In this document: piece by piece, positions 1-7,629 of the stretch
How positions within the stretch are numbered: the stretch's first letter is position 1
Layout of the letters: every line of letters starts with the position of its first letter
NCBI GenBank assembly: GCA_947492995.1
Contig: CANLOU010000003.1
Coordinates: 620,001 to 684,000, forward strand
Direction: 5' to 3'
Length of the DNA: 64,000 nucleotides
From: an uncultured Litoreibacter sp.
GTDB lineage: Bacteria > Pseudomonadota > Alphaproteobacteria > Rhodobacterales > Rhodobacteraceae
The notes under the pieces: generated by a model
What the model was told of the DNA's origin: nothing
The model's input: the letters and a program-made list of their open reading frames with translations, nothing else
Databases searched by the model: none
Position numbers and translations under genes: made by a program

Positions 1-1134
1 GTAGGAGGCCGTATCAACCCCGTCGCCGCCATCAATCTCATCCGCACCAAGCCCGCCAACAAGCACATCATCACCCGCGCCGCCGCTTATGGAATCGTCA
101 CCTTCCATTCCGCTCAACCGGTTTGCGACCGCGCTGCCAACCAGGATGTCGCGGTAGGTCGTGCCGATCACGTTCTCGATGTTTTCCAAGACATCGCCCG
201 CGCCGGAAGCGCCGCCGCCAAGGCCGGTTGTCAGATCCACGGTGACTGCCCCGCCGAACCCGTAGCGCGAATAGTAGGAAACCGTGTCTACGCCGTCGCC
301 GCCATCCATGAAATCCGCGTGACCATCGCCCATGATAAGGTCGTCGCCGCCAAGGCCATAGATACGATCGCTGTTCGCGCCTCCGGACAGAATATCGTTT
401 TGATTGCCCCCATAAATGAGGTCATCGCCGCCGCCGCCAAAAAATCGGTTCTCGCGGTCCAATGCGCCGTACATCCTGTCTAACCCATTGGTCCCCTGCG
501 CCGCTTCAAAATTCAGAATGACGTGTTCATTGCCACCGGTGTCTATGAACAGCTGGTTCTCGAAATCAATGGTCGTCAGCCCGCCAAGCGAGCCTGCGTA
601 AAAGAAGTCTTCGCCGTCGCCGCCGTCAATGACCAAGCTGTTCTGAGGACCGAAGGTGCGCGCATGCTGGTACCTGTCGTCGCCCCCGCCGAGATCAATC
701 TCGGTCGCGGCGTAAAGAAAATTATGCTCGTAATTCTCGGTCCCGGACGTGCCAACAACCACCGCAGCTTCCGCATAAATGGCGTCAAGGAAATCGTTTG
801 CCTGCCCTTGCAGCAGCGCATTGACATGCGTCTGGAACGTGGCACCATCGAGGTTGGTGTCGGTGATGCTGCCGGCGAAATACACACGATCATTCACCCA
901 CAGCTCCATCCCCGTGATGGTGCCGCCGACGATTGCGTTATTTTCGATTTGCAGGTCCGCGCCAGACAAAACCATCGTCTTGATAACCGCAGAAAACTGC
1001 GTGCTATGCCACGTCAGGATGACGCCGCCCTCATATGGCTCAAGCTTGTAAAAAAGGGTGCTGGATGAATCGATAATTCTATTTAGAAAAAAGTAGTCCA
1101 GGTCGTAATTTCCAATTGGCGTATAAATACCCAT
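1..1134 (-). CDS. RTX-type calcium-binding repeat protein, 5' part (378 codons visible)
   Basis: The gene enters from the left edge, so its C-terminus is missing. The first ~140 residues are non-repetitive. After that come Gly/Asp-rich nonapeptides of the hemolysin type (GGGGDDLIYGG, GLGGDDLIMGD, GGAGDDVLVGG and similar) interleaved with DGVDTVSY/DGVDTASY segments typical of RTX beta-rolls. Such proteins bind Ca2+ outside the cell and are usually exported by type I secretion through a C-terminal signal, which cannot be seen here. No N-terminal signal peptide is present, as expected for that route. The ATG at 1134 has no good Shine-Dalgarno of its own and shares a base with the stop of a short upstream reading frame. 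The frame is open up to 1152, so a TTG at 1146 is an alternative start. Enzymatic function, if any, is unknown. Confidence 0.85.
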   Translation of the reverse strand, partial: MGIYTPIGNYDLDYFFLNRIIDSSSTLFYKLEPYEGGVILTWHSTQFSAVIKTMVLSGADLQIENNAIVGGTITGMELWVNDRVYFAGSITDTNLDGATFQTHVNALLQGQANDFLDAIYAEAAVVVGTSGTENYEHNFLYAATEIDLGGGDDRYQHARTFGPQNSLVIDGGDGEDFFYAGSLGGLTTIDFENQLFIDTGGNEHVILNFEAAQGTNGLDRMYGALDRENRFFGGGGDDLIYGGNQNDILSGGANSDRIYGLGGDDLIMGDGHADFMDGGDGVDTVSYYSRYGFGGAVTVDLTTGLGGGASGAGDVLENIENVIGTTYRDILVGSAVANRLSGMEGDDSISGGAGDDVLVGGLGADEIDGGDGVDTASY

Positions 1135-1175
1135 TACGTCATCCAATGCATCTTATGTGAAACGCCGTTAATCAT
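1134..1175 (-). CDS. possible 13-codon leader peptide upstream of the RTX gene
   Basis: A perfect AGGAGG (1184-1179) stands three bases before an ATG that opens a 13-codon frame (MINGVSHKMHWMT). Its TAA overlaps the ATG of the RTX gene by one base (TAATG), the arrangement used for translational coupling. The RTX start itself lies 44 bases from the AGGAGG. The 3-base spacing is shorter than optimal, so the peptide may be poorly translated or the arrangement may be chance. Confidence 0.35.
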   Translation of the reverse strand: MINGVSHKMHWMT

Positions 1176-1194
1176 GCGCCTCCTAACCTCTTAT

Positions 1195-1212
1195 TTTGGG
1201 TCAGGACCCAAA
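1195..1212. promoter_or_regulatory. 18-bp dyad upstream of the RTX gene, candidate operator
   Basis: TTTGGGTC-AG-GACCCAAA is a perfect 8+8 inverted repeat lying about 10 bases before the AGGAGG that precedes the RTX transcript. The two-base spacer makes it a better protein-binding dyad than an RNA hairpin. No regulator is assigned. Confidence 0.35.
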
Positions 1213-1652
1213 CGTCAATAGCCGGTCGGGCCGACCGCCCCCGTATAGCGGCGACCTTTGGATTGCCACTGCAATGGGGCCTTGAGCTGATCCCAGAAAA
1301 TCCACAGCTTGATTTCTTTGGGTTGGTTGTGGCCCTGGCTCAGGCCGTTGGAGTGGGGTGGGGATAGGTGAGAGGGGCTTCTATGGCGTCGAAGGGCTGC
1401 ATTGCTGGACAGAGCGGTCGTTCGGATTTGGAAAAATCCGCTTCGAAGCGGATTGGGGCAAACGTCTTCGAAGACGTTTTTGAGCACGAATTGCAATTCG
1501 TGCGTACAAGGCCGTTCGAACGGCCTTTTCCCGCTACGGGCTCAAAGCGGATAGTCGATGCATTCCTCTGGGAATTTGCACCAAGTCCAAAACAGCAAAA
1601 CACCCGCGCGGTTTTCACGGCGCGGGTGTCGGGTATTGATAGTGAACTGTCT
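1213..1652. other. intergenic region with no convincing gene
   Basis: On the minus strand, 1215-1340 reads as an open stretch ending in SKGRRYTGAVGPTGY. It looks protein-like but has no plausible start, because the frame runs back into the palindrome array. It may be the remnant of a gene. The rest holds the four palindromes (1435-1527) and, at 1605-1627, GC-rich sequence after the gcrA stop including the repeated word CGCGGGTGTCGGG/ACCCGCGCGG, which may act as the gcrA terminator. Confidence 0.4.
1435..1527. repeat. array of four perfect 20-bp palindromes
   Basis: Four different 20-bp perfect palindromes sit in a row at 1435-1454 (AATCCGCTTC/GAAGCGGATT), 1460-1479 (AAACGTCTTC/GAAGACGTTT), 1484-1503 (GCACGAATTG/CAATTCGTGC) and 1508-1527 (AAGGCCGTTC/GAACGGCCTT). 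Spacers are 5, 4 and 4 bases, giving a period of 24-25 bp. Three share a TTCGAA centre and the third has TTGCAA. They lie between the 3' end of gcrA and the RTX gene. Their arms differ in sequence, so the constant property is the symmetry and spacing. Confidence 0.9.
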
Positions 1653-2219
1653 CTACCGCCGGCGGTCGCGGCGAGCGGACATGGGTTGGAAGGCGACGCC
1701 GACATGGGCCTCGCAATAGGGTTTGCCCTGCTGCACGGTCAGGCCGCAGAACCAGAAATCATCAGTCGCCGGATCGCCGACGGGCCATTTGCAGGTGCGT
1801 TCGGTCAGCTGCATCACGCTGAGCTTCTTGGCCTTCTTTTCGACCTCGCGCACGGAGGCGAGCGCCTCGGGGCTGATCTCGTTGGCCGAGGGCTGCGGGG
1901 GCAGGGGCTTGCCAGCGGTTACGACCAGCTTGGGGCGTGGGATGATTTTGGCAGGCTCCAGCGTGGTGGGCTTGGGGTCGGGCGTGGAGGCCGCGACCTT
2001 GGGCTTCTCGGCGGCCTTGGGCTTGGCGGCGGCTTTTTCCTTGGCGGCGGGCTTGGATGCCCCACCACCGCCTGCGCGGTTGGACAGGCCCAGACGATGC
2101 ACCTTGCCGATCACCGCGTTGCGGGTCACGCCGCCAAGTTCCTTGGCGATTTGGGAGGCCGATTTGCCCTCGCCCCACATTTTTTTCAGAACGTCTACGC
2201 GGTCATCAGTCCAGGACAT
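1653..2219 (-). CDS. gcrA: GcrA family cell-cycle regulator
   Basis: 188 residues beginning MSWTDDRVDVLKKMWGEGKSA. The N-terminal helix-turn-helix (residues 1-45, including SASQIAKELGGVTRNAVIGKVHRLGLSNR) is the hallmark of GcrA. A Lys/Ala/Pro-rich linker (about 50-115) leads to a conserved C-terminal segment with CKWPVGDP and FCG...YCEAHVGVAFQP. GcrA in Caulobacter binds domain 2 of sigma-70 and stimulates promoters carrying methylated GANTC sites. The start at 2219 is preferred over an in-frame ATG 12 codons upstream because MSWTDDRV is the usual family N-terminus and an AGAAGG-like ribosome site precedes it. A GANTC cluster occurs in this window before rpoD. Confidence 0.95.
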   Translation of the reverse strand: MSWTDDRVDVLKKMWGEGKSASQIAKELGGVTRNAVIGKVHRLGLSNRAGGGGASKPAAKEKAAAKPKAAEKPKVAASTPDPKPTTLEPAKIIPRPKLVVTAGKPLPPQPSANEISPEALASVREVEKKAKKLSVMQLTERTCKWPVGDPATDDFWFCGLTVQQGKPYCEAHVGVAFQPMSARRDRRR

Positions 2220-2466
2220 GTATGTGCCTTCTTTTTGAATCGAGAAGCCGCCCATGAGGTGAGCGGCGTTGTTGCGCTGTATTTTAAGGGTTGGGTGCGG
2301 CGGTTACAAGGCTCTTGCTTTGATCTGGGCTTTGCGGCTACACCGCCTGCATGATGAACGATGCACATACCATTGTATTGCGACGCCGACGCTAAGACCG
2401 TCCGCCGTTGATCCCGTTTGGGTTTCCTCGAACACCACTTTCTCAAATTGACACCATCCAAGAAAT

Positions 2467-2481
2467 CCTGACAGTCAGGAC
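2467..2481. promoter_or_regulatory. 15-bp dyad before argD, candidate operator
   Basis: TCCTGAC-A-GTCAGGA is a perfect 7+1+7 inverted repeat 28 bases before the argD ATG. No known arginine regulator consensus is matched with confidence. The rest of the 290-bp gap between gcrA and argD shows no gene. Confidence 0.3.
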
Positions 2482-2509
2482 TTCGTTTTATGCGTAAAGG
2501 AACACGCTC

Positions 2510-3688
2510 ATGATCCCGTCTATTATGCCGACCTACGGCCGCGCCAAGATGACTTTTGAAAAAGGCGAAGGCAGCTGGCTGATCGAGCGAGACGGGACCC
2601 GCTATCTGGATTTTGGCGGCGGGATTGCGGTGACGGGTCTGGGCCATGCCCATCCCGATCTGGTGAAGGTCGTGCAGGAGCAGGCGGCGGCGTTGTGGCA
2701 TACGTCGAACCTGTACAACATTCCTGCGCAGCAGGAGCTGGCCGACAAGCTGGTGGCCGAGACCTTTGCCGACACATGCTTTTTCACCAATTCCGGCGCG
2801 GAAGCGATGGAATGCGCGTTGAAGACGGCGCGGAAATACTGGTCCGCAAAGGGGCAGCCGGAGCGGGTAAATATCATCACCTTTACGGGGTCTTTCCACG
2901 GGCGGACCCTGGCAACCATTTCGGCGGCGGCCTCTGACAAGCTGACCGCAGGGTTTGGGCCGATGCTGCCGGGGATCATCAATCTGGAGATGGGCGACCA
3001 CGAGGCTTTGACGGCGGCGATGGACGACACTGTGGCCGCGGTGGTGGTGGAGCCGGTGCAGGGGGAGGGCGGGATTATCCCGCTGCCGGACGCCTGCCTG
3101 AAGGGGCTGCGTGATCTGTGCGACAGCACCGGGGCGCTGATGATTTGTGACGAAATTCAATGCGGTATGGGACGGACAGGCAAGCTGTTTGCCCATGAAT
3201 GGGCCGGCGTTGTGCCCGACATCATGGCCGTGGCCAAAGGCATCGGGAACGGGTTCCCGCTGGGCGCTTGTCTGGCGACCGAGGACGCCGCAAGCGGCAT
3301 GACACCCGGCACGCATGGGTCGACCTATGGCGGCAACCCGATGGCCTGCGCCGTTGGCGCGGCGGTGATGGATCATATCGCGGATGACGCATTTCTGGCG
3401 GAGGTGAGCCGCAAATCCGGCTTGTTGCGGCAAAAGCTGGAGGGGCTGGTGGCCTCCCACCCCGACGTGTTCGAGCTGGTGCGCGGGGCCGGGCTGATGA
3501 TTGGCCTGAAGTGCAAAGTGCCGAATTTGGATGTGATTAACGCGGGCTACGGCGAACATATTTTGACCATTCCGGGGGGCGACAACGTCATCCGCATTTT
3601 GCCTGCGCTCAACATTGGCGACGACGAGATTGCGGAAGGTGTGGCGCGGCTGGACCGGGCCGCATCCGCAGTGGAGGCAAGCCTGTGA
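2510..3688 (+). CDS. argD: acetylornithine aminotransferase
   Basis: 392 residues, the usual ArgD length. Class III PLP aminotransferase that interconverts N-acetylglutamate semialdehyde and N-acetylornithine in arginine synthesis. Seen in the sequence: [16 protein letters not shown] (about 93-108) for phosphate binding, [12 protein letters not shown] (213-224) with the ring-stacking Asp, and [14 protein letters not shown] with the Schiff-base Lys at 243. The downstream argF start (GTG) overlaps the argD stop as GTGA, so the two are translationally coupled. This argD-argF order is common in alphaproteobacteria. Some family members also act on succinyldiaminopimelate or succinylornithine. Confidence 0.95.
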   Translation: MIPSIMPTYGRAKMTFEKGEGSWLIERDGTRYLDFGGGIAVTGLGHAHPDLVKVVQEQAAALWHTSNLYNIPAQQELADKLVAETFADTCFFTNSGAEAMECALKTARKYWSAKGQPERVNIITFTGSFHGRTLATISAAASDKLTAGFGPMLPGIINLEMGDHEALTAAMDDTVAAVVVEPVQGEGGIIPLPDACLKGLRDLCDSTGALMICDEIQCGMGRTGKLFAHEWAGVVPDIMAVAKGIGNGFPLGACLATEDAASGMTPGTHGSTYGGNPMACAVGAAVMDHIADDAFLAEVSRKSGLLRQKLEGLVASHPDVFELVRGAGLMIGLKCKVPNLDVINAGYGEHILTIPGGDNVIRILPALNIGDDEIAEGVARLDRAASAVEASL

Positions 3689-4590
3689 AGCATTTTCTGG
3701 ACATTCATACGACCTCGCCCGCTGATCTGCGGCGGATCATTGACACGGGCCGCATCATCAAAGAGGCGCGGGCCGGCAAACCCAAAGGCGCGTTGGATCA
3801 GGACACGCCGCTGAAAGATCATGTGGTGGCGCTGATCTTTGAAAAGCCGTCCACCCGGACGCGGGTCAGCTTTGATGTCGGCGTGCGGCAGATGGGCGGG
3901 TCGACCATGGTGCTGTCGGGGGCCGACATGCAGCTGGGGCATGGCGAGACCATTGCCGACACGGCGCAGGTTCTGTCGCGCTACGTGGATCTGATTATGA
4001 TGCGGACGTTCGAGGAAGACACGCTTTTGGAGATGGCGGAACACGCCACCGTGCCGGTCATCAACGGGCTGACCAACCGCACCCATCCCTGCCAGATCAT
4101 GGCGGACATCCTGACGTTCGAGGAACATAACGGGCCAATCAAAGGCAAGAAGGTTGTGTGGTCGGGCGACGGCAACAACGTCTTTGCCAGCTTCGCCCAT
4201 GCGGCCAAGCAGTTTGAATTTGATCTGGTGTTTACGGGGCCTCCGCCCCTTGACCCTGAGCGCAGCCTGGACGGGCTTTACACGACCGTGCGCGACCCGC
4301 ATGAGGCCGTGGATGGTGCGGATCTGGTGGTCACAGACACCTGGGTGTCGATGCATGACCCGCAATCGGCGCGGGAACGCCGCCACAACCAACTGCGCGG
4401 CTATCAGGTGAACAAGGCGCTCATGGACAGCGCCAAGCCGGATGCATTGTTCATGCATTGCCTGCCCGCGCATCGCGACGACGAGGCGACATCGGAGGTG
4501 ATGGACGGGCCGAACTCGGTCATTTTTGACGAGGCGGAGAACCGATTGCATGCGCAGAAGGCCGTGATGAAGTGGTGTTTGGAGAGCTGA
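3685..4590 (+). CDS. argF: ornithine carbamoyltransferase
   Basis: 301 residues. Transfers the carbamoyl group from carbamoyl phosphate to ornithine to give citrulline. The carbamoyl-phosphate loop STRTR (56-60) in [20 protein letters not shown] (about 133-140) and the ornithine/carbamoyl site HCLPAHR near the C-terminus are all present. It starts with GTG, overlapping the argD stop by four bases, which fits a two-gene arginine operon. A REP-like hairpin follows the stop. Confidence 0.95.
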   Translation: MKHFLDIHTTSPADLRRIIDTGRIIKEARAGKPKGALDQDTPLKDHVVALIFEKPSTRTRVSFDVGVRQMGGSTMVLSGADMQLGHGETIADTAQVLSRYVDLIMMRTFEEDTLLEMAEHATVPVINGLTNRTHPCQIMADILTFEEHNGPIKGKKVVWSGDGNNVFASFAHAAKQFEFDLVFTGPPPLDPERSLDGLYTTVRDPHEAVDGADLVVTDTWVSMHDPQSARERRHNQLRGYQVNKALMDSAKPDALFMHCLPAHRDDEATSEVMDGPNSVIFDEAENRLHAQKAVMKWCLES

Positions 4591-4599
4591 GGTTTTTGA

Positions 4600-4626
4600 G
4601 TAAGGTGGGTTGATTGCCCACCTTAC
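4600..4626. repeat. REP-like inverted repeat (GGTGGG family), copy 1
   Basis: GTAAGGTGGG-7 nt-CCCACCTTAC, a 10-bp stem, lies between argF and the next gene. It belongs to a family with further copies inside valS (18830-18848) and at 34333-34379. There is no T-run, so it is not a canonical terminator. Confidence 0.7.
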
Positions 4627-4638
4627 GGACTGGACCTG

Positions 4639-5337
4639 ATGATGATCGAAGAACCGCCACGGCTGAAGATCAAGTCCGAACGCAAGCGGCCGAGTGACGC
4701 GCAGATTGCGGCCTTTCAGGGCGTGCCGACCGGGTTTGTGGTGGACGCGATGCATGGCAAGGGGGCCATGTCGGGCACAATCGCACCGATCGGGTTCGGG
4801 CGTGACATGGACTGCGTGGCAGCGGGGCCCGCGCTGACGGCGGACAACCGTCCTTCGGACATTATGGGGACTTTGGCTGCGTTGAATTTCCTGCAAACCG
4901 GCGATGTGCTGGTTGCGGGCTTTAGCGGGTTTCAGGGCTGCGCCTCCGCCGGGGACCGGGTGTCGCGGATGATAAAGAATTGCGGCGGGGCCGGCTTTGT
5001 CAGCGACGGGCCGATGCGGGACTACGCAGGCATTGTGGAGGTTGGGCTGCCGTGCTGGTGCACGGGGTTAACCCCCAATTCGCCCTACGTGTCGGGGCCG
5101 GCCACGGTGGGGCTGCCGGTGGATATTGGCGGCGTGCGCGTCGAGACGGGCGACATGGTCGTGGCGGATCAAGACGGCGTGGTTGTGGTGCCATTTGCCC
5201 AGATTGACGCGGTGATTGCGGCGCTGGACGGCGTGCGCGCGGCGGAAGAGGCGTTGGATGCCGAGATTTCTGGCGGCTTGAAATTCCCGGACGGTGTGGC
5301 GCAGATCATCGAGGGCGACGACGTCACCTACGTGTAA
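4639..5337 (+). CDS. RraA family protein (HMG aldolase/oxaloacetate decarboxylase-like)
   Basis: 232 residues of the RraA/dimethylmenaquinone-methyltransferase-like fold. Visible are the conserved N-terminal ...TGFVVDAMHGKGAM, the core GDVLVAGFSGF...AGDRVSRMIKNCGGAGFVSDGPMRD, in which the Gly-rich stretch and Arg-Asp supply the metal/pyruvate site of class II HMG/CHA aldolases, and GDMVVADQDGVVVVP. Family members are either divalent-metal aldolases or RNase E inhibitors. The intact G-x20-R-D motif favours an aldolase or decarboxylase. Two consecutive ATGs (4639, 4642) are possible starts. It may be read through from argDF, but nothing ties it to arginine metabolism. Confidence 0.8.
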   Translation: MMIEEPPRLKIKSERKRPSDAQIAAFQGVPTGFVVDAMHGKGAMSGTIAPIGFGRDMDCVAAGPALTADNRPSDIMGTLAALNFLQTGDVLVAGFSGFQGCASAGDRVSRMIKNCGGAGFVSDGPMRDYAGIVEVGLPCWCTGLTPNSPYVSGPATVGLPVDIGGVRVETGDMVVADQDGVVVVPFAQIDAVIAALDGVRAAEEALDAEISGGLKFPDGVAQIIEGDDVTYV

Positions 5338-5341
5338 AAAG

Positions 5342-5374
5342 ACCGCGCCGCGCATACGCAAGTTCTGGCGCGGT
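5342..5374 (+). terminator. weak hairpin after the RraA-like gene
   Basis: ACCGCGCC and GGCGCGGT can pair over a 17-base loop just after the stop. The following sequence is AT-rich (ATCATATATTTCATTT) but lacks a clean T-run. Confidence 0.35.
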
Positions 5375-5501
5375 GGATCATATATTTCATTTAAAAACAA
5401 ATTGGTAACAGGTTTGTCAGGGATGTGATCCTGCCGCGGTCTGCCGCGTATCCCTCTTCACATGCCAATTGGGCATGGACAAATTTAGGGAGAAACCTGA
5501 C

Positions 5502-6008
5502 ATGAAAACATTGATCCAAGCCGCCGCCATTGCCGTTGCAACCGCCGGTGCCGCGCAAGCCGCCACCATCGCCGAAATCGCCTCGGGCGACGAACGGTTC
5601 TCGACGCTTGTGGCGGCTGTTGGCGCCGCTGGCCTTGTTGACACGCTCAACAGCGAAGGCCCGTTCACCGTGTTTGCCCCCGTGAACGAGGCGTTTGCCG
5701 CCTTGCCGGACGGCACCGTTGAGACATTGCTGAAGCCCGAAAACAAAGACCAGCTGACCGACGTGCTGCTGTACCACGTCGACGACCGCAACCTGACCGC
5801 AGAGCAGATCCCTGGCGGGTCGAACTACTTTAAGCCAGTGCTGGCCTCTGAGCGGCTATGCATCACCAAGGGCGCGGACGGCGTGTCCATCGCGGATGGC
5901 ACCGGCGAGAGCGCGAATGTGGTGATCGCCAATATCAAGGCCGACAATGGCGTGATCCATGTGATCGACAAAGTGCTGCTGCCCGGCACGCGTCCGGCCT
6001 GCCATTAG
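5502..6008 (+). CDS. secreted fasciclin-domain protein
   Basis: 168 residues. The N-terminus MKTLIQAAAIAVATAGAAQA is a Sec signal peptide with cleavage after AQA. The mature part is one fasciclin (FAS1) domain with its two hallmarks: FTVFAPVNEAFAALP (H1 region, about 54-68) and a C-terminal NGVIHVIDKVLLP (H2 region). FAS1 proteins mediate cell-surface or matrix adhesion, and the bacterial ones are usually periplasmic or secreted. An in-frame ATG at 5469 exists, but the signal peptide and AGGGAG upstream support 5502. A strong terminator follows, so it is probably monocistronic. Confidence 0.92.
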   Translation: MKTLIQAAAIAVATAGAAQAATIAEIASGDERFSTLVAAVGAAGLVDTLNSEGPFTVFAPVNEAFAALPDGTVETLLKPENKDQLTDVLLYHVDDRNLTAEQIPGGSNYFKPVLASERLCITKGADGVSIADGTGESANVVIANIKADNGVIHVIDKVLLPGTRPACH

Positions 6009-6057
6009 GCTGACCCCGAAAGCGGGCCCTGAAGGCGGGCCTTGGCCGGTTGATTGC

Positions 6058-6089
6058 AACGCGGCGCCTGTAAGGGGCGTCGCGTTTTT
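6058..6089 (+). terminator. Rho-independent terminator of the fasciclin gene
   Basis: AACGCGGCGCC pairs with GGCGTCGCGTT (one G-T wobble) and is followed directly by TTTTT. Confidence 0.85.
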
Positions 6090-6112
6090 AGGTATTTATG
6101 CCAAGATGAAAC
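6090..6112 (+). repeat. dispersed GTATTT..CCAA.ATGAAAC repeat
   Basis: AGGTATTTATGCCAAGATGAAAC follows the fasciclin terminator. It resembles, more distantly, the GAGTATTT...CCAAA(A/T)...GAAA copies at 16842, 16896, 20176, 20353 and 42856. Confidence 0.45.
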
Positions 6113-6115
6113 GGC

Positions 6116-6601
6116 TCAGGGCGTCATGATGATGCAGGTGGTGGAGCCTGTGGCATAGAGCTTTTGATCCTCGACCCCCACGATTTTGCCTGTGGAGACC
6201 CCCGTGGAGCGGCCCGCGTGGTCGGTGGTGCCGATGCAATCGACCTGCGTGCCTTTGGGGATGGCGCGGATGATGTTCAGCTTCAGCTCCAGCGTCGTGT
6301 AGACCGACCCCTTTGGCACCTTGGTCATGATGGCGCAGGCCATGGCGCTGTCGAGGATGGTGGCGTACCAGCCGCCATGGATCGTGCCGACCGGGTTCAT
6401 ATGGTTGAAATCCGGCGCGCCGCGAAATGTGACGGAGCCGTCTTCGACCGCGTGAAGCTGGAAGCCGAGCGTTTGCGCGATGGGGGCGGAGGGGATTTTG
6501 CCATCCAGAATGCCGCGCATGAAATCGAAGCCCGACATGGACAGGACCGTGTCGCGGTCAGGCAGCTCTGATGCATCTTTTGCGAAGAAGATATTGGTCA
6601 T
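6116..6601 (-). CDS. PaaI family thioesterase (hotdog fold)
   Basis: 161 residues. The core MNPVGTIHGGWYATILDSAMACAIMTKVPKG is the hotdog acyl-CoA thioesterase signature, with the HGG loop and the Asp of the active site. The segment TTLELKLNIIRAIPKGTQVDC and the C-terminal AGRSTGVSTGKIV...LYATGSTTCIIM complete the fold. Such enzymes hydrolyse aryl- or acyl-CoA thioesters in the cytoplasm. The substrate cannot be told from sequence. Transcribed convergently with the fasciclin gene and possibly downstream of metF, from which it is separated by 70 bp. Confidence 0.85.
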   Translation of the reverse strand: MTNIFFAKDASELPDRDTVLSMSGFDFMRGILDGKIPSAPIAQTLGFQLHAVEDGSVTFRGAPDFNHMNPVGTIHGGWYATILDSAMACAIMTKVPKGSVYTTLELKLNIIRAIPKGTQVDCIGTTDHAGRSTGVSTGKIVGVEDQKLYATGSTTCIIMTP

Positions 6602-6671
6602 GATGCGCCTGCCCCCTACGATGTTTTGAGGACGGTAGGAGGCAGGCGCGGGTGGTGCAAGCGGCTTTGTG

Positions 6672-7535
6672 TCAGGCGACCTGTGCGAGGTCGACCTGCG
6701 GCGACAGCCCCATAGCGACGCAGATGTCGCGGGTCAGCTCGGGGCGGTTGAGGGTGTAGAAATGCAGATGCTCCGCGCCGCCTTCGGTCAGCTCGGTGCA
6801 AAGCTCGGTGGCGATGGCGGTGGCCAGCAGGTCCTCGCGGTTGTCGCGCCTGGCGGTCTCGAACGCCTCGTTCAGCCATGCGGGGATATGCGCGCCGCAG
6901 CGTTTGGCGAATTTGGCGGTGTTGGTCCAGTTCTCAATCGGCAGGATGCCGGGCAGGATGGGCTTGTCGATGCCCGCTTTGACGCAGGCGTCGCGGAACC
7001 GGAAGAAAGTGTCAGCCTCAAAGAAGAACTGCGTGATGGCTTCGTCCGCGCCCGCATCGAACTTGGCCTTGAGGTAGTCGATGTCTTGCGCGGTGTTCAA
7101 TGCTTCGGGGTGCGGGTCGGGGTAGGCACCGACGCGGATGGTGAAATCGCCCGCGTCTTTGAGGCCCCCGATGAGGTCCACAGAGGAGGTGAAACCGCCT
7201 TCGGTGGGTTGAAACATCTCGCCATTGGGCGCGTCGCCGCGCAGGGCCACGATGTCGGTGACGCCTGCCTTGGCATAGTCGGCGGCGATTTGCAGCGTTT
7301 CTTCGCGGGTGGCGTCCACGCAGGTCAGGTGGGCCGCGACGGTCAAGCCGGTGGTTTTGTGGATGGTGGAGACGGCCTCATGCGTCAGAGCCCGCGTGGT
7401 GCCGCCCGCGCCATAGGTGACGGAGACGAAGTCGGGCGCGTAGGGGGCGAGCACGTTGAGCGTGTCCCAAAGCCGGAAGGACCCTGCGAGGTCTTTGGGC
7501 GGGAAGAATTCAAATGAGATGCTGGGGCGCGACAT
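6672..7535 (-). CDS. metF: methylenetetrahydrofolate reductase
   Basis: 287 residues starting MSRPSISFEFFPPKD, the typical MetF N-terminus. It reduces 5,10-methylene-THF to 5-methyl-THF with a flavin cofactor, supplying the methyl group for methionine. Visible motifs are SFEFFPPK, VSVTYGAGGTTR, HLTCVDATREE, IVALRGDAP and GADEAITQFFFEADTFFRFRDAC. The start at 7535 is chosen over an in-frame ATG at 7577 because of that N-terminus. It is divergent from metR with a MetR-type box between them, so control by MetR and homocysteine is likely. It also uses the one-carbon units released by the sarcosine oxidase encoded later in the window. Confidence 0.96.
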   Translation of the reverse strand: MSRPSISFEFFPPKDLAGSFRLWDTLNVLAPYAPDFVSVTYGAGGTTRALTHEAVSTIHKTTGLTVAAHLTCVDATREETLQIAADYAKAGVTDIVALRGDAPNGEMFQPTEGGFTSSVDLIGGLKDAGDFTIRVGAYPDPHPEALNTAQDIDYLKAKFDAGADEAITQFFFEADTFFRFRDACVKAGIDKPILPGILPIENWTNTAKFAKRCGAHIPAWLNEAFETARRDNREDLLATAIATELCTELTEGGAEHLHFYTLNRPELTRDICVAMGLSPQVDLAQVA

Positions 7536-7587
7536 GCTGGGATTTCCTTGTGGAGGGGTCAAGCAGGGTTGTCTCACAGGCCGCCAT

Positions 7588-7602
7588 ATGAAACAAATTC
7601 AT
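7588..7602. promoter_or_regulatory. MetR binding site in the metF-metR divergent region
   Basis: ATGAAACAAATTCAT contains TGAA-N5-TTCA, the established MetR consensus, within a symmetric 15-bp word. It lies 28 bases before the metR ATG and 53 before the metF ATG. A degenerate half-site (GAGTTTCA) follows near 7621. Confidence 0.8.
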
Positions 7603-7629
7603 AACTTTCAAGATTAACATGAGTTTCAC

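Noticed and set aside
1215-1496. 93-codon minus-strand protein between the RTX gene and gcrA
   Set aside because: Its first third is translated palindrome array. Only the last ~40 residues look protein-like, and no start or family could be given, so it is not listed as a gene.
1435-1527. CRISPR array
   Set aside because: The units are unlike palindromes with 4-5 base spacers; there are no identical repeats or unique 30-base spacers and no cas genes.
2195-3559. 454-codon frame opposite argD
   Set aside because: Shadow of argD with no domain features or start signal.
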